A stretch of DNA of 64,000 nucleotides from contig JAVTVX010000010.1 of assembly GCA_033439265.1 (NCBI GenBank), forward strand, positions 25,161,056 through 25,225,055, written 5' to 3'. The translations under genes were made by a program, and so were the position numbers. The first letter of the stretch is position 1. The number at the start of each line of letters is the position of its first letter. The DNA comes from Dillenia suffruticosa. Lineage: Eukaryota; Streptophyta; Magnoliopsida; Dilleniales; Dilleniaceae. The notes beneath the pieces were generated by a model that saw only the letters and a list, made by a program, of their open reading frames with translations, did not search any database and was not told where the DNA came from. Positions 49,755 through 62,834 of this stretch are shown piece by piece.

Positions 49755-50003
49755 TACCATTGCTTGAAACATATACAAATCACTTGTTTTGTTTTTAACC
49801 ATTTATGAATCCACAATTTTGAATAAAACTCTACAATGTTTTGTTCAAGTCATTGGTTCAAAACAAGGTGTAAAAGACTTATTGATGATACCATTGCTTG
49901 AAACATATACAAATCACTTCTTGTTTTGTTTTTGACTATTTATGAATCCACAATTTTGAATAAAACTCTACTCAAAGCAAGGAGTAAAAGATTTATTGAT
50001 GAT
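49755..50003. repeat. Tandem duplication in the leader intron
   Basis: About 130 bp starting ATACCATTGCTTGAAACATA is present twice (49755-49888 and 49889-50003). Both copies contain ATTTATGAATCCACAATTTT and end near TTATTGATGAT. Copy 2 lacks about 20 bp. Confidence 0.8.
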
Positions 50004-50184
50004 TTTATCATATCAAACTTAGTGCTGCAAACAGGAGCCCTCTCTAGTATTATATTCTTTTGTTTGAAATTGTGGCTCTATGTTGTTCCTTTTTCCATAA
50101 TTTAGATCATGTTGATTCAGCAAAAAGTGTAATCTTTCCACATTATTGATGTTTGTTTCAGTTTTTCCGGCTTAGTGGAGTTAA

Positions 50185-52908
50185 ATGGATGATAAAAAAG
50201 ATGAGTTGAGCAGTTCTCATGGAGAGGAAATGGATAGTGGACCTCAAGCATCACATAACCTAGACTTGAATATCGATCAGGCTTCTTGCAGCCCAAATGT
50301 TGCATGTCAGTCAAGTCCTTTTGTCAAAGGTGAAGCGAATGGTGATGTTGTACTGGGGATTGGTACGGAATTTGAATCAGATGAACATGCCTACAAATTT
50401 TACAACAAATATGCTAGATTGGTTGGCTTCAGTGTCCGCAAAGATTGGGTGAACAGAAGTAAAGTGCATGGCAAAGTGGTGTCGAGAAAGTTCACATGCT
50501 CTAAAGAAGGTTATCGGCGGAAAGACAAACGGGATGCTAATGTTAAGAGACATCGCAAGGAAAAAAGAACGGGTTGTATGGCACATATGATCATTACTCG
50601 TCAACCCAATGGTAAATATCGTGTCACTCATTTTGAACCAAATCACAATCATGATAATTTAGATCCTGCTCACCATAATGTTGTACCATCAGAGAAAAGT
50701 TTAAATGCTCCTCAAGCTCTTGAGGAAGACTCTACAACTGACTCTGGTAACAGAGTGGCATTAACCTTTGAATTGATGAGTAGGCGACTAGGAGATCAGG
50801 AGGATCTTGGCCCAGATTGTGGATCTCATCTTTGCTCTGAAAGAACTAGAAGAATGAAGGAAGGTAAGGCTGCGCGCATTTTGCATTATTTTCAGAGGCT
50901 GCACTTTGAGAATCCATCATTTTTCTATGCAATTCAACTCGATAGTGAGGACAGGATAAGCAACATATTTTGGGCTGATGATAAAAAGGTAATAGACTAT
51001 GACCATTTCGGTGATGTCATTTGCTTGGACACAACGTACAGAATAAGTGAGGGGTATAACCCATTTATACAGTTCATAGGACTCAATCATCATAGGCAAG
51101 TGGTATTTTTTGGAGCTGCTCTATTGTATGATGAAACAGGAGTCTTTTAAGTGGCTCTTTCAAACTTTTGTCGAGGCAATGTCCGGAAAAAGGCCAAAAA
51201 CTGTTCTAACAGATCAGGATGCAACATTAGTTGAAGCAATTAATTCAGTATTACCTGAGACAAACCACCATTTGTGTGTGTGGCAGATGTATCAGAATGC
51301 TCTTAAGCACCTTGACCATGTTGCAAAGGGTTGTGTTTCTTTTGCAGAAGGTTTTCGGAATTGCATTTTTGGTCATGAGGATAAGGAGGATTTCTTACGT
51401 GCCTGGGAGATAATGATCGAAAAATACAGTCTTCAACAGAATGATTGGCGGCAACAGATGTTTAAGGAAAGAGACAAATGGGCAGTGGTTTATGGTAGGA
51501 ATTCTTTCTTTGTTGAGCCTAAGAGTGCGCACCTTGGTGAAAGCATATCAGTTTACCTGGGGAAGTATCGAGGTACTGAGTCAGATGTGCTTCAATTTTT
51601 CAAGCATTTTGACGCAGTTGTGAATGAGCAATGCCACAAAGAACTGCAGGTGAGTTATGAAATGACCAGTAAATTGCTGAGATTAATGGGCAATGTGGTT
51701 TTGTTAAAGCATGCAATAGAGCTGTACACACCAAGTGCATTTGAGATGTTTCAGCATGAGTATGAGAAGTCCCTAAATATAGTTCTCAATTTGTGCAATG
51801 AGAATGGACCCTTGTTTGAATATAAAGCTAACATTTTTGGTCAAGCACGAGAGCACGCTGTTACATGTAACTCTTTAGATGATATGGTTATCTGCAGCTG
51901 TTTGAAGTTTGAGCATGCAGGTCTTCTTTGTAGCCATGCGATCAAAGTTCTCGACCACAGGAATATTAAATTGGTCCCATCTAAATATTTCCTGAAGAGA
52001 TGGACAAAAGATGCACGAACTAAAAGTGAGAGCAAAGATGGTGGTTGCAGTGCAGTAGAAAACTCTAAATTAGCCATTGCAAGCCGTTACAAAGATTTGT
52101 GTCACAGGGTAGTAAAAATATCATCCAGAGCTGCTGAATTCGAAGAAGCTTATCGTTATGCATCCAGACAACTTGATGAAGTGATGCAAGAAGTAGAGAA
52201 GATTTTGGATTCACATTCTGTCAACAAAGGTCAGGTTCTTGTTTCTATTAGCACTGTCGCAAATGCTTCAGAGTGTGATAATGCAGATATTTTTCTTGAT
52301 GGAGGCATGATGGAAGGACAGGATGACAACATCAGAGTCAAGGGAGGAAAAGAAAATGAGAGTGATGTCTCAAATGACAGTGAGCCAAAGATTGTTAATG
52401 GAGAATGCTCCCATTCAAAAGTTGATCATAATGTTGAATCATCTACACTAAATAATATTACCTCCATACCTCCATTTCTTGTTCACCTCCGGCATATGTT
52501 GCAGCTCAGACTCCATTCTTGAATCATGTTACGCAGGTAAACTCGTTGCATGGATTGATGCGTGCAAATTTCTTTTTTTTTTGCTTAGAAATTATTATGT
52601 TATTTCCTAATGCAAGCAGGGTGTTTATAACTTGGAAGGAAATCAAGTTCTTCAGCGCATGTATCGACCTAACCTAGTGGTAGACCATCATCATCTTAAT
52701 CCAAACTTGTACCGGCAACCAAATTTCTACCCTAGCCAAAATGATTCTCCCATCCAGTCTCCTTTGCTGCAGGTAATAATTCATTCCACAATCCATCAGA
52801 GCAAAGTTTTCCATTTGCAGTCAACCTCCATGTAATGCAGATCCCTATGTTGTACAGGAGTCTTTATTTCGTAATACATTCAATGAAACCATATCGAACG
52901 GGTCTTAG
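50185..52908 (+). CDS. FAR1-related sequence (FRS) protein, with two small frame breaks
   Basis: Exons 50185-52535, 52620-52772 and 52858-52908. Domains in order: FAR1 zinc-binding region (EFESDEHAYKFYNKYARLVG, SVRKDWVNRS, FTCSKEGYR, KRTGCMAHM, HFEPNHNHD); MULE transposase core (FGDVICLDTTYRISEGYNPF, then KTVLTDQDATLVEAI and HHLCVWQMYQNALKHL); and a SWIM finger with C-x-C and C-x-H (VICSCLKFEHAGLLCSHAI). FRS proteins are domesticated transposases acting as nuclear transcription regulators. The frame shifts near 51140 (about 2 nt missing between YDET and ESFKWLF) and near 52480 (1 nt missing before AYVAAQTPFLNHVTQ). Everything else is intact, including the exon 2 phase and the final RNTFNETISNGS. 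It is either newly dead or mis-sequenced. Confidence 0.85.
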
Positions 52909-55178
52909 ATGAGGCAGGTAAGCCTATTTTTCTTTTCTTTTCTTTTCTATTTTTTTTTTTTTTGCATAAATAAAGGAGGAGAAATTGTTAGCAGGCTGAA
53001 AAATAATTTTAACCTTAATTTTTTTTGGGGAACGGATTTCCAGGAAGCACATGAAAACCCATCTTCATTTGTGCATTGTGAGCAGAGTTACAGAAGCGGA
53101 GACACCACCTATTTTAGATCCAAGTAGAGCAAAATGGTCTGTCAATCCCTCCTCACCTTCATTCCTGTATATTAGACTTGTGAATATTCTTCATCTGTTA
53201 TTTTTTATTCGGCGAATATGGTCACAGAAGACTCAAAATTTGGGAAAATTATAAAAACTCTATTTGTTGAAGTTATATATGCAAAACATTAACCCTTCTA
53301 ATGATGATTTGAGGTTGAAAGATTAGATATGGACAAACTTGTTTGCTTCAATAGATTTTCTGTAAATTGTTTGCACAAAATTAGGTTACACTTACAGCAC
53401 GGTTGTTGAAGGAGATTCTCGTCTCTTGGTTGCTTAAAGTGTCCGTCTGTGTGGTCCTTCAAACTGATTTTTGTCATCCTCCTCCATGGGATTTCGCTGA
53501 TTTCTTTTTTAAGACTTTGATTGATAGATTCCTTCCATTGTGGTGATTGCCACCAATTCATTGAACATGATATAGAGGTCGAGTTTTTTTTCTTTTTTAA
53601 TTAAAAAATTGGAAATTAATGATCCTCAGATTCCCTATATTTAATCGGAGTAACGGTGGTCGGTCGTGTAACAGTGTCAAACGATACTAGGACCAATTTC
53701 TTGTTAATCTTATTATCTTACAATACCAAATCAAATACTGATGCTCCATAAGATAGAACTTCAGCTTGGGACGGTGAGGGTATGATTTTTTATTTTTTAT
53801 TTTTTATTTTTTATCCTTTCAAGGTTGGGCAATGTTTGCTAGACAAAATATCCCTGTGCAAAACTACCAATTTGTATAAGAGAGGTAAGAATTGAAGACA
53901 AACATGCTCGTATTACCATTTGTTTCTTATCAACATTTTGATTGTAAAATATATTTTCAAATATACAAATTTTGAGTAAATTAGCCTTCTAGCAAAATCG
54001 TCACACTAATATTGAAAATAATCATTTCACTTAGCCGATTTCTATTAAGTTATTCTAATTAATATTTTTTCTCTTGATATGGGTTAGGAAAGCCAAACAA
54101 ACGAAAAAAAGAATTGCTATTAGTACGATCTATATATTTTTTTTCTTCTAAAAATAGTAGCAACGCTTGTGTTGTCTATAAAATATGGGATGAACTCGGA
54201 TGATGTTGTCAGCATCCCTCTTTCCTGATACAAGACTGTAAATTAAGAGAGAGAGAGAGAGAGAGAGAGAGAAATTGGTCTTAATCTCTCTTATTTATTT
54301 ATTTTTATGATACATAGAGTAGATTTGAAATTAAAAAAGAAATAATATTAATTGAATTACTGTTTAGATCTAGTTTATTTATTTCTTTATTTTTACACAG
54401 GTATCTCCTTTCTCTTGATTATTTATTACTGGTTTCTGCATGGGGGCATTTTAGTCACTCTGACATATTATTCCTCGCTAAGAGGATATCATGTTCTCCC
54501 AATCCTAAACACTGAATTTGTATTCTATTCCATAGAAATAGAGTTTCAATAACCGAAATTTGGCGTACAAATGCGCGTCAAAAAATTTAGTCTGAGTTGA
54601 GGAATATTTGTTTTGGGTACACGCGCAGCTTCGAGTTGACTCAAATGTAAAAAGAACAAAAACAATCTATGCGGGATCTGATGATGGGACACTCCATAAA
54701 CGGCTCACATCTAATCAAACACTCTCCCAAACGCTCCCATTTCCAATGCGTCATTCCCACTCGGCACACAGCAATCAGCACTCTCTTCCCCATGGGTGGA
54801 CCCGATAATTACTTTAGTAGACAGCAGCTAATGAGGAAAGCTCTTTTCTACTCTACCTGCAAGTTGAACTAGGAGCCAAAGCCCCAACCCCCCCACCCCC
54901 CTGCCCCGGCCCCCCAATTCTCAAGAAGCTTCTCCCCAGTTACGGTATTTACTTCACTCAGGTCCACATCTCTCTCTCTCTCTCTCTCCATCTATCTAAG
55001 CACCACACCACATACAAATAAATATACTCCTTCACCTACTTGACAATAATCTCGTCTTTGGCGCGGATTCCACAATCCCATAAGAAGCGCGTTTGTTTCA
55101 ACTTTCATACCTCTCTTTGGTCTACACTTATTGTCTTAGTACAGGTTAGAAATTAATAACTTACGCCGGGGATGAGAG
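52909..55178. other. Intergenic region and IQD promoter/leader
   Basis: It begins with the FRS 3' UTR. A (GA)n tract lies at 54247-54273. 54884-54917 is a C-rich run and (CT)n at 54969-54987 lies in the probable IQD leader. No other gene is recognised. Confidence 0.5.
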
Positions 55179-58100
55179 ATGGGAAAGGCAGCGAACTGGT
55201 TCCGAGGACTTCTCGGCGGAAAGAAGGTCAAGTCCTCTGATTCTAATTCCAATTCTAAGGACAACAAGAAGAAATGGAGCTTTTCTGCCAGATCAGTTCC
55301 TCCTCCTACCGCCACCGACGCAATGGACCCCGACAAGCATGCCATAGCGGTTGCTGCTGCCACGGCTGCCGTGGCCGAAGCTGCATTAGCCGCTGCGAAG
55401 GCGGCGGCGGAGGTGGTTAGGCTGACGAGCAGCGGCAGATGTGTTGCCCCGGCATACGTTAGCAATGGAAATGATCGCTGGTTTCAACAAGTGGCTGCTG
55501 TTCGGATACAATCTGCTTTCCGTGGTTATTTGGTATATCCCCCCCCCCCATTTTCCGTTCAATTTCACCTTAATTACCTTCAAATGCTGCCTCTTCCTCT
55601 GCCTCTGCCTCTGCCTCTGCCTCTGCCCCTGCCACACATTATATATTACATATATTTTTTTATTTTTTTAAGTAATGCCATAGTTGTCCAAAAAAAATCA
55701 ACTGTGGAAAAACGAAGGAGCTGAATCTTAGAATTTTAGTTAGTGTTTATAAAATTTTAAATTTGATAATTATAGGAAATTTTCAAACATATTTTATTCT
55801 TCTGATATGATTTCTTTCTTCCGCTTGTAAGTCTCAACAAATTTTGCTGAAATCCTTTATGATTTGTTCTAAAACAACATCACCAAACGCGTCCTGTACC
55901 CTGTATTCTAAATACAAGAACCCTTTTTCTTTTCTTTCTCTCTCTATTTTCGTGCATTATTGATGATACCCAAAATAAGTACTGGAATTCTTGAAATTCC
56001 AACAATTGAGTAAAAAGTCTTGCTCCTTTTTTCTAAAAGCACAAGATCTGAGACCAGTCCTTTTTCTTTATTGCATTTCCGACATGGGTTTCTTTCAAAC
56101 TTTTTCTTCTTTAATTTATTTTATAAGTATCACATGAAAGAAGAAGAGATAAATTTTTAGTTTTAGTTTTAGTTTTCTTTTTCTTTTTCCTTTTTGAATT
56201 TGATGTGCGGCGAGACCGATGGGGAAGATTGATATTGTCCTCAAATTGTTAGGCACCGTTATTTGACATGTGTACAACTTGTAGGCGACGTTAGATTTTT
56301 TTTTTTTTGAGAAGACGAAGAGGACGTGGTTGGTCGTCACTCTTTACTCTCTGTGGGGGCGTAGTTGGCCTGGCCTGGGTCATCTCCTTTTGCCTGTCAA
56401 AAGGTTTACATTCGTCAATCAAAGGACTCTGGTTTTCTGCAATGTTGACTTACTGTAAACGGTGACTGGCAAAAAATGAAAAATAAAAGTTTAGAGGCGA
56501 AATTTTAATTTTTTATTTGAAATTCTTCTAATTTTAGCTGAACATGTCTTAAAAAGGTATTACAGGTGGGTAGGAAGAAAGATGACGCTATTCGACTTTT
56601 GCTTTGTTAAGACAAGAGTGAAGCTTGACCCCCACTTTTCTCACAAATAAGATATAGTTGGAAGGTTCCTGTATTTGTAACATTTAATAAAACCCACCTA
56701 AATTCCTTTTTGTAGCGTATTTTATATTTGTAACTATGTTTCAATGTTGCCATTTGAGTACCAGAAAGAGGGAACCCATCATTGCCCTATTCAAATTTGT
56801 ACTCAAGTTCAATTCTGCGACCTTGTCTATCTCTGCCTTTATATGCCCCATTAATGATTACGCCTTATTCAAGAAGTGGCAGCGGTTTTAACTTTTGGTG
56901 GTACTAATATAATGCTGCTATGCACATGGGTGGGGCTTGAATTTATAGGTTCCCGTTGTTTTGAATTTTAAGCAATGAGAACTCTTTTCTGACTTTTGAC
57001 CTTTGTGGGCAAACCTTGAAGGCAAGGAGGGCACTAAGGGCGCTCAAAGCTTTGGTAAAGTTACAGGCACTGGTCAGAGGGCGTATTGTGAGAAAGCAGA
57101 TGGCAGATATGCTTAGGCGGATGCAGACATTGGTCAAAGTCCAGGCCCAAGCCCGTGTGTGCAGGGCCCAGACACACGAGCCCTCGCACTTTAGCAGCAA
57201 GTCATCACCATCATCCCTTCATCCTGTAAGGCTGTTATTCTTTTTATTGTTCTCTTTGTTAGTCTTAATTCAATGACATGTCCTTTTGTTAAATGAGTAT
57301 CATGTTCTTAAAAAGTTGAAATTTGCTTTGCAATTACACTCTTGGGTTTTCTTGAGCTGTCTATGAGGTGCAACTCATGTTGGACCTCACTTGTTGTGGA
57401 ATTTTAAAGAAGTTACTGATACAATTCTTTGCCCTTCCACCTTGATGTGAGCTTTTTGATTCTGTTATAGTGTCTAAGCTGCAGCTCAATGCTGGTTTAG
57501 CTCAAGACTTGGACAGTTGCACATCAAGGTTTTGTAGATAATGAATTGACATCAATTTGTGTGTTCAAATTCTATCAATTATTTGACTAGTAATATGTTA
57601 TAAATTTGGTTATTAATGGCATATAGGATACACTGTTCACATATCGAAGTTAGCAATCTTATGATGATAATTTAGGTAAGAAAAATCAATGAAGTAGATT
57701 AGTGGCAAAACAAAAGTAGGAAATTTTGAGGTCCAAATGGCGAGACTTGATATTTTTCTTTAGAAAGTGGCTTTTTTCATGCATAGGGATTGGACACTTG
57801 TAGCCAATTAAACAGTATACTCCTTTTCACAAGCGACTTACGCTTTTACCCTTTTTTCTTCGTGTCACCACTTTTGAAGAGTTGTGGCTCTTAGGGTTGG
57901 TTGGTCTCACGGTAAAGACTCCCAATTTTAGAATTATTGAATGCATAGTGTTTAAGACTGGCTGGCATTCCCTGGTCTTTTGTTCCTCAATGACTGTCTT
58001 CTTGTCTCTCCGGGATATTGTTGCATTGCTTATTTCATGCTGCGTGCGATTTGCCCTCGTGTTTTTATGCAATAACATGCAGTCATTTGGGCAAGCTGCT

Positions 58101-59474
58101 CAATAAAAAATAAATGAACGTAGTTACCCCAACAAAGTACTCAGATTAAACCTACTCTTATTCTAGCTTGAATTCTGTTTAACCTGTATAAGTAATTGAG
58201 GATCATATACCTATCTTATAAAACATCAATTGTGGCTGGTGAAATCTCACTGTAAACATATTCAGGAATGAGAGTGAGAATAAGAGTAATCAATTTAATC
58301 TTACATACGACTTGGTTGATCGAAGCTAGTTACAACCATTTCTGGCACGGTTCTGAACTTCACTCCTGCTTTAATTATGTCGTAGACATCAATCTTAGCA
58401 GTTTTTCTCAATGCCATTTTTGTGCGGGGGCCTGCAACTCCCAAAAAAGTATGGACACCAGTTCTCTAGTGTTGGTACCGATGTTGATCAATTTCTGATG
58501 CTGAAGGTACTGGGATTCGCTTAAGTATCTTTATGATCTCATGCATTTTTAGAAGCATACTTAGGGTCCATGAATCGTTATCTATATTACTTCAGCAAAG
58601 AATATTTAGTTATTCTTATTAATTCACTGGCATTTTCTAATCGACTTAGAATTACCATATAGTGGTTATTCTGAAGAGGCCCCTTCCATTTTCTCATCTG
58701 CAGCCATGTAGGTCAAAAACAAACAGCAGGGGAATGGCAGACCTTGACAAATCGCAACAAAACTTGAATTGGTTGGACCATTGGATGGAAGAGTACAAAG
58801 GCACTTCGGTGAAAGTCCAGCATACCGACGATGAGAGGAGTGACAAGATCCTCGAAGTTGACACTTGGAAACCGCACTTAGATGACAAACAAACAAGAAG
58901 TTTTGGAACACCGCATCTTGTCTCAGGAGGAGACACAGAGAATCAGAAATATACATCATATGACTTTCGAACAAAACATTTGACAAAAGGGCATAATCCA
59001 AGTCCGAGTGTATCTTCCCTAGAAGTGAACTCGATGAGATCTCTAAGAGTCCCCGTTGAAGTCTATGATCCTGTTTTATATTCCACTGGGAACAGCCCTC
59101 AAGTATTCTCTGCATCATCCAGGCCTGGAAGTAGCAGCAAGAGAGGTCCATTCACTCCTGCAAGGAGTGAGTGCTCAAGGAGCGTTTTTGGTGGATTTGC
59201 CGGTCATCCTAATTACATGGCTAATACCGAATCATCCCGAGCTAAGGTGAGGTCTCAGAGTGCACCAAGACAGAGGCTTGAGTTTGATAGAAGTGGTTCG
59301 ATCAAGAGGAGTATTCATGGATTTTGGGAGGCTGGAGGTAATTCACAGAAGGTTCCTGGTCAAGCTAACTTTAGGAACAAAGGCTACCAAGGCTCAGGTC
59401 GCATCGAGAGGCCTGCAATGCCCTTACAAACTGATGCTAGAGGATTTGATGTTGTGTATTATAGCCAATGTTAG
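55179..59474 (+). CDS. IQ67-domain protein (IQD family)
   Basis: Three exons, 55179-55532, 57022-57225 and 58704-59474, join in phase to 442 residues. The start [16 protein letters not shown] is the basic, family-typical N-terminus. Ala-rich helix [19 protein letters not shown] follows. The IQ67 domain spans the first intron at the diagnostic place: [13 protein letters not shown] joins [20 protein letters not shown], then [20 protein letters not shown], giving overlapping IQ, 1-5-10 and 1-8-14 calmodulin-binding motifs. Exon 3 has NWLDHWMEE and a Ser-rich tail with RSQSAPRQR near the C-terminus. IQDs are calmodulin-binding scaffolds on microtubules, membranes or in the nucleus. Both introns are long (about 1.5 kb). 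No damage seen. Confidence 0.93.
55586..55632. repeat. CTCTGC hexamer repeat in IQD intron 1
   Basis: About six imperfect CTCTGC units, 50 bp after the exon 1 donor, preceded by an 11-base C run at 55539-55549. Confidence 0.8.
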
Positions 59475-61516
59475 ACCCAGAATTCTTCGTGTTATTGTTG
59501 TCTTCCTCATCCCCATATTCTTTTGTTGGTTGGTAAATATTTTGTTCAACTTCTACTTATCATGTGTTGCTTGTAGAATTATGGGGATACTTTGTTCTTT
59601 CTAGTTCTCTGAAGTTGCAGATATAAATGCTGATAGTTGTGTTCTCTTTTTCTTCATTTTTTGGCTGTTTTTCTATTTTCTATGCGCTTTGATATATCAG
59701 CAAAGTCATTTACAATCTTTATCAGTGGATCACATGATGAGACTTTGTCAACCATTTGAAATACACAAGGCAAAGCACTACCAAAGAAATTATTTATTTT
59801 TTGATATAAATAAGTCTACAAATATTCAAATTGGTGACGCCGGTGCATATACCATCATGTTAAGCCAGTTAAACAGTTTTGTAAAACAGAAAAGGACTTG
59901 GAATACAATGAAAAGAAGTTTGAGACTGCACTTCTGTTGTAAAATCAATACTCACTCAAAAGACAAAACAGGTTGAGACCATTTTTCATGACATCTCTAG
60001 GAGGAAAACATGCTTATATAATTTATAATTATATGTGTGTGTGGGGGTATGCGACATGGACACGCGCCTGGACATGCGGCTCTGGATGCATAAATACAAG
60101 AAATTTGCCGAAGGGGGGCCAAAGACCCAAGACCAAACAACCTAAGGCTAAGGTTTGATGTTCATGCAGCTAAGCAACATGCCAAACCGACCAATCCTGT
60201 CATCCCCATTGTCGTTTTAACTCTGGATGCTTTCTTACTCTTTCTACTCAAGTTTTTGTTTGATGGGTAAAAAGTATGTTTTTCCAAATCCATCTTCATG
60301 TGTCTCTCGCTGCACATTCACGGATTGAATAGTGAGTTCCTTTTTCTTGTGGATTAAAGCGATCAGAGAATGTGTTTGCAGGAAAAGAACTAAGTAGCGG
60401 CCAAAACCCTAAACCGAAGATCAAATTTTTTGCCTCGGATTCCCAACAAGAGAACAAAGAAACAGACAAAAAAGACAGTCCAATACAACGTTAATACCAT
60501 GCAGACAAAACGGACTTTTAAGATTTGTCAGAGTTGCACATACATGCCATGTTTCTGTCAATTTTGATCAAAATCAGAGACATGTTCAATGCAACCAAAG
60601 AGAGAGAAAAATCCATGTAAAATAAGTTCCAAAATTTATTTGCCTTCTCATAACTTAGTTATACAAAGCTAAAAATGCCCTCATATTTCTTCCTTTTTTT
60701 TGAAAAATATAAATTAATTCTGCAAGCTGAGGACAAGCATTTATTAATACCCCTGTTTGTATCTTTTCGTTTACCAACTTCATTCCTTCGAACCTCTTCA
60801 AAAGTCATGGAATTCTGCACATCAAACAAACAGTATTTGAGACAGTCCAGTGAAGTCTCTATCACATATGCTCCATTCATAAACTTGATCATAAAAATGA
60901 AAAAGGAAAAGTCCAATTCTTTGTGGGAGTTCGGAAAATTAGAAGGATAATTTCATTAGCCCATTGTTTATACGGACCAAAATGGGCCCACGTCCCAAAT
61001 TACTGGACTTGGTGCTATTTTTTATGCTGTTGGGGCTTGCTCATTCAATGGCCCAAAATCATATAACAAGAGGCCCATAGCCTAACACTTTTTTTTTTCT
61101 TTTTTCTTTGCTTGACTGACTTTGCCACCGATTCGGCTTAAGTACTGTGAAACCTATTTAGGGATTGGCTCTCTCTATAACTTTTTTTCTTTTACTTTTA
61201 AGATTTAAATTTGAGTTTTTAATTAAGAGGGTTTAGTGTCGAATACCGCATCCAAAGAATGTTAGTAATCATGTCACATGGGTGTACTCCACAAATATCA
61301 TTTTAGGGAATTGCTAGTCATGTGGAGCCAAAATGGGTATAATTTCTTAAAGATCGAATGACTTGCATGAATCATCAAATCATTATAAATATATATAATT
61401 GCACAAAAAAAACCAAGATTTAGACAATTTCAAGAACCTACTTCAATTTATGAGAAAATCATTATTGCTTCGACTTTTAAAAGAATTATACATTTTCAAT
61501 GTTTTAAGCTTGTATT

Positions 61517-61518
<2 letters not shown>
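59475..61518. other. Intergenic region
   Basis: IQD 3' UTR followed by AT-rich DNA. No domain is seen in any frame, including those at 59689-59976 and 60659-60950. Confidence 0.5.

Positions 61519-61520
<2 letters not shown>

Positions 61521-61580
<60 letters not shown>
61521..61580. repeat. (GA)n microsatellite, about 30 units
   Basis: Nearly perfect GA repeat ending at the stop codon of the minus-strand LTP, so it forms the start of that gene's 3' UTR. It creates an Arg-Glu spurious frame on the plus strand. Confidence 0.95.
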
Positions 61581-61583
<3 letters not shown>

Positions 61584-61925
61584 CAAATGGCAATCAGTGG
61601 CGGGATCAATAGAGAAGCCGAAGCTGACTCCACAAAAGCCAGGCAAGGTGGCTATAGCAGCAGCGGAGGGTTGATTAGCAGTAACGAGGCCCATCAGACA
61701 GCCACAAACAATATGCCTGTTCCCCCAGGTTTCTGCAATTTTGTTAAGGCTCATTATGGCAACGCAGCAGGGTGAGCCAGGAATAGGATCTGGCGCACCA
61801 TACGTGATGAAAGTTGAGCAGGCTGAGATGAGCTCTGCCACGGTAGAGCACTCCACGGTACCTCTCACTAAAGTTACTAATAAAAGGAAAACTCCCATAG
61901 TTGACAACCCTTGTTTGCCGACCAT
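61581..61925 (-). CDS. Non-specific lipid-transfer protein, type 1-like
   Basis: A single exon of 114 residues. MVGKQGLSTMGVFLLLVTLV is a signal peptide. The mature part carries eight cysteines as C, C, CC, CxC, C, C: VECSTVAELISAC, SPCCVAIMSLNKIAE, HIVCGCLMGL, LPGFCGVSFGFSI and DPATDC, ending CHL-stop. This is the LTP1 pattern, with the LPG-CGV and T-D-C signatures, though the mature region is slightly variant (Glu-rich start, GFSIDP for YKISP). Such proteins bind lipids in a hydrophobic tunnel and are secreted to the apoplast and cuticle. The stop comes immediately after the eighth Cys, where LTP1 genes often have an intron. Unlike the LTP at 46908 it is not of the tapetal type. Confidence 0.82.
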
Positions 61926-62834
61926 TGTTACCCTGATCTTTAATCTTAACTGTCTACTTCTACGTAGGACTGGTACTTAAAAATTTATTGTGGCAGCAAC
62001 TACTTGTGCAGTTTTTGAAGACATTAGATGGCTGTTTGATGAGTTAGTTTTGGTTGGTCTACAACGAGGGGCGTGTTGCCACTCATGAAAGTCGAATGAA
62101 TGCTTCCGGGCTTTTCATAATGGCCCAACGTCCCAGCCCAATACTTGTCCCCCCATAGTCGTGTCTCCTTTCAAGTTCCACACTACAGTGTTTTATTTAC
62201 TCCCCGTCCTTAAATATTTCAGTACGACTTATTGAAGTCGTAAATATTCTTAAATTAATTATTATGGGAAGGGTTTTACTGTAATTACAAATGGAACCAT
62301 TCGATTATGGTTCAATCACCTCAAACTGAGGGGCCAAAAATCTAATAATAATTAAAAGTAGAAGATGCCGGGGAAACAAAAGGTGTTAAAGGTAGTTGGT
62401 CTCTGGTTCGAGACCAACGCCATCTCTCTCTGTTCATCCTTTTTCTAATTGGTAGTGTGCATTGCATTTTTACTTAAAGTGAAGAAGAAAGAAAAGTGTT
62501 TGGTGGGTCATCCAATCAGCAATTGAAATGCAACCAGCCGATCCAATAACAAAAATGGAACTAGCACTTATATAACTCTGATTCTAAATACATGAATAAT
62601 TTAAAGTACATTTTCCAGTTTGAAGATACCAAAATATGACACCACTCAAAACTCCGAGAACAGCAATGAAATTATATTACAAACCTACTGCATTAGAAAA
62701 CAAGTACCACAAAGTACAACAATAAAATAAAATCTCCAAAGTACAAGCTCAAGCTCTCCCAGCTGAACAAAGTGCGACGGCTGTTCGGTTGAGAAGCCCT
62801 CCCTTCCCAACATATTCGAGTGCTATCAATTTTG
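61926..62834. other. Intergenic region with LTP promoter and rhomboid 3' UTR
   Basis: No gene seen. GGTTCGAGACC at 62410-62420 resembles a Pol III B box, but no matching A box or cloverleaf was found. Confidence 0.45.

Noticed and set aside
62395-62425. tRNA-like B box GGTTCGAGACC
   Set aside because: No acceptor stem, A box or anticodon arm could be built at the right spacing.
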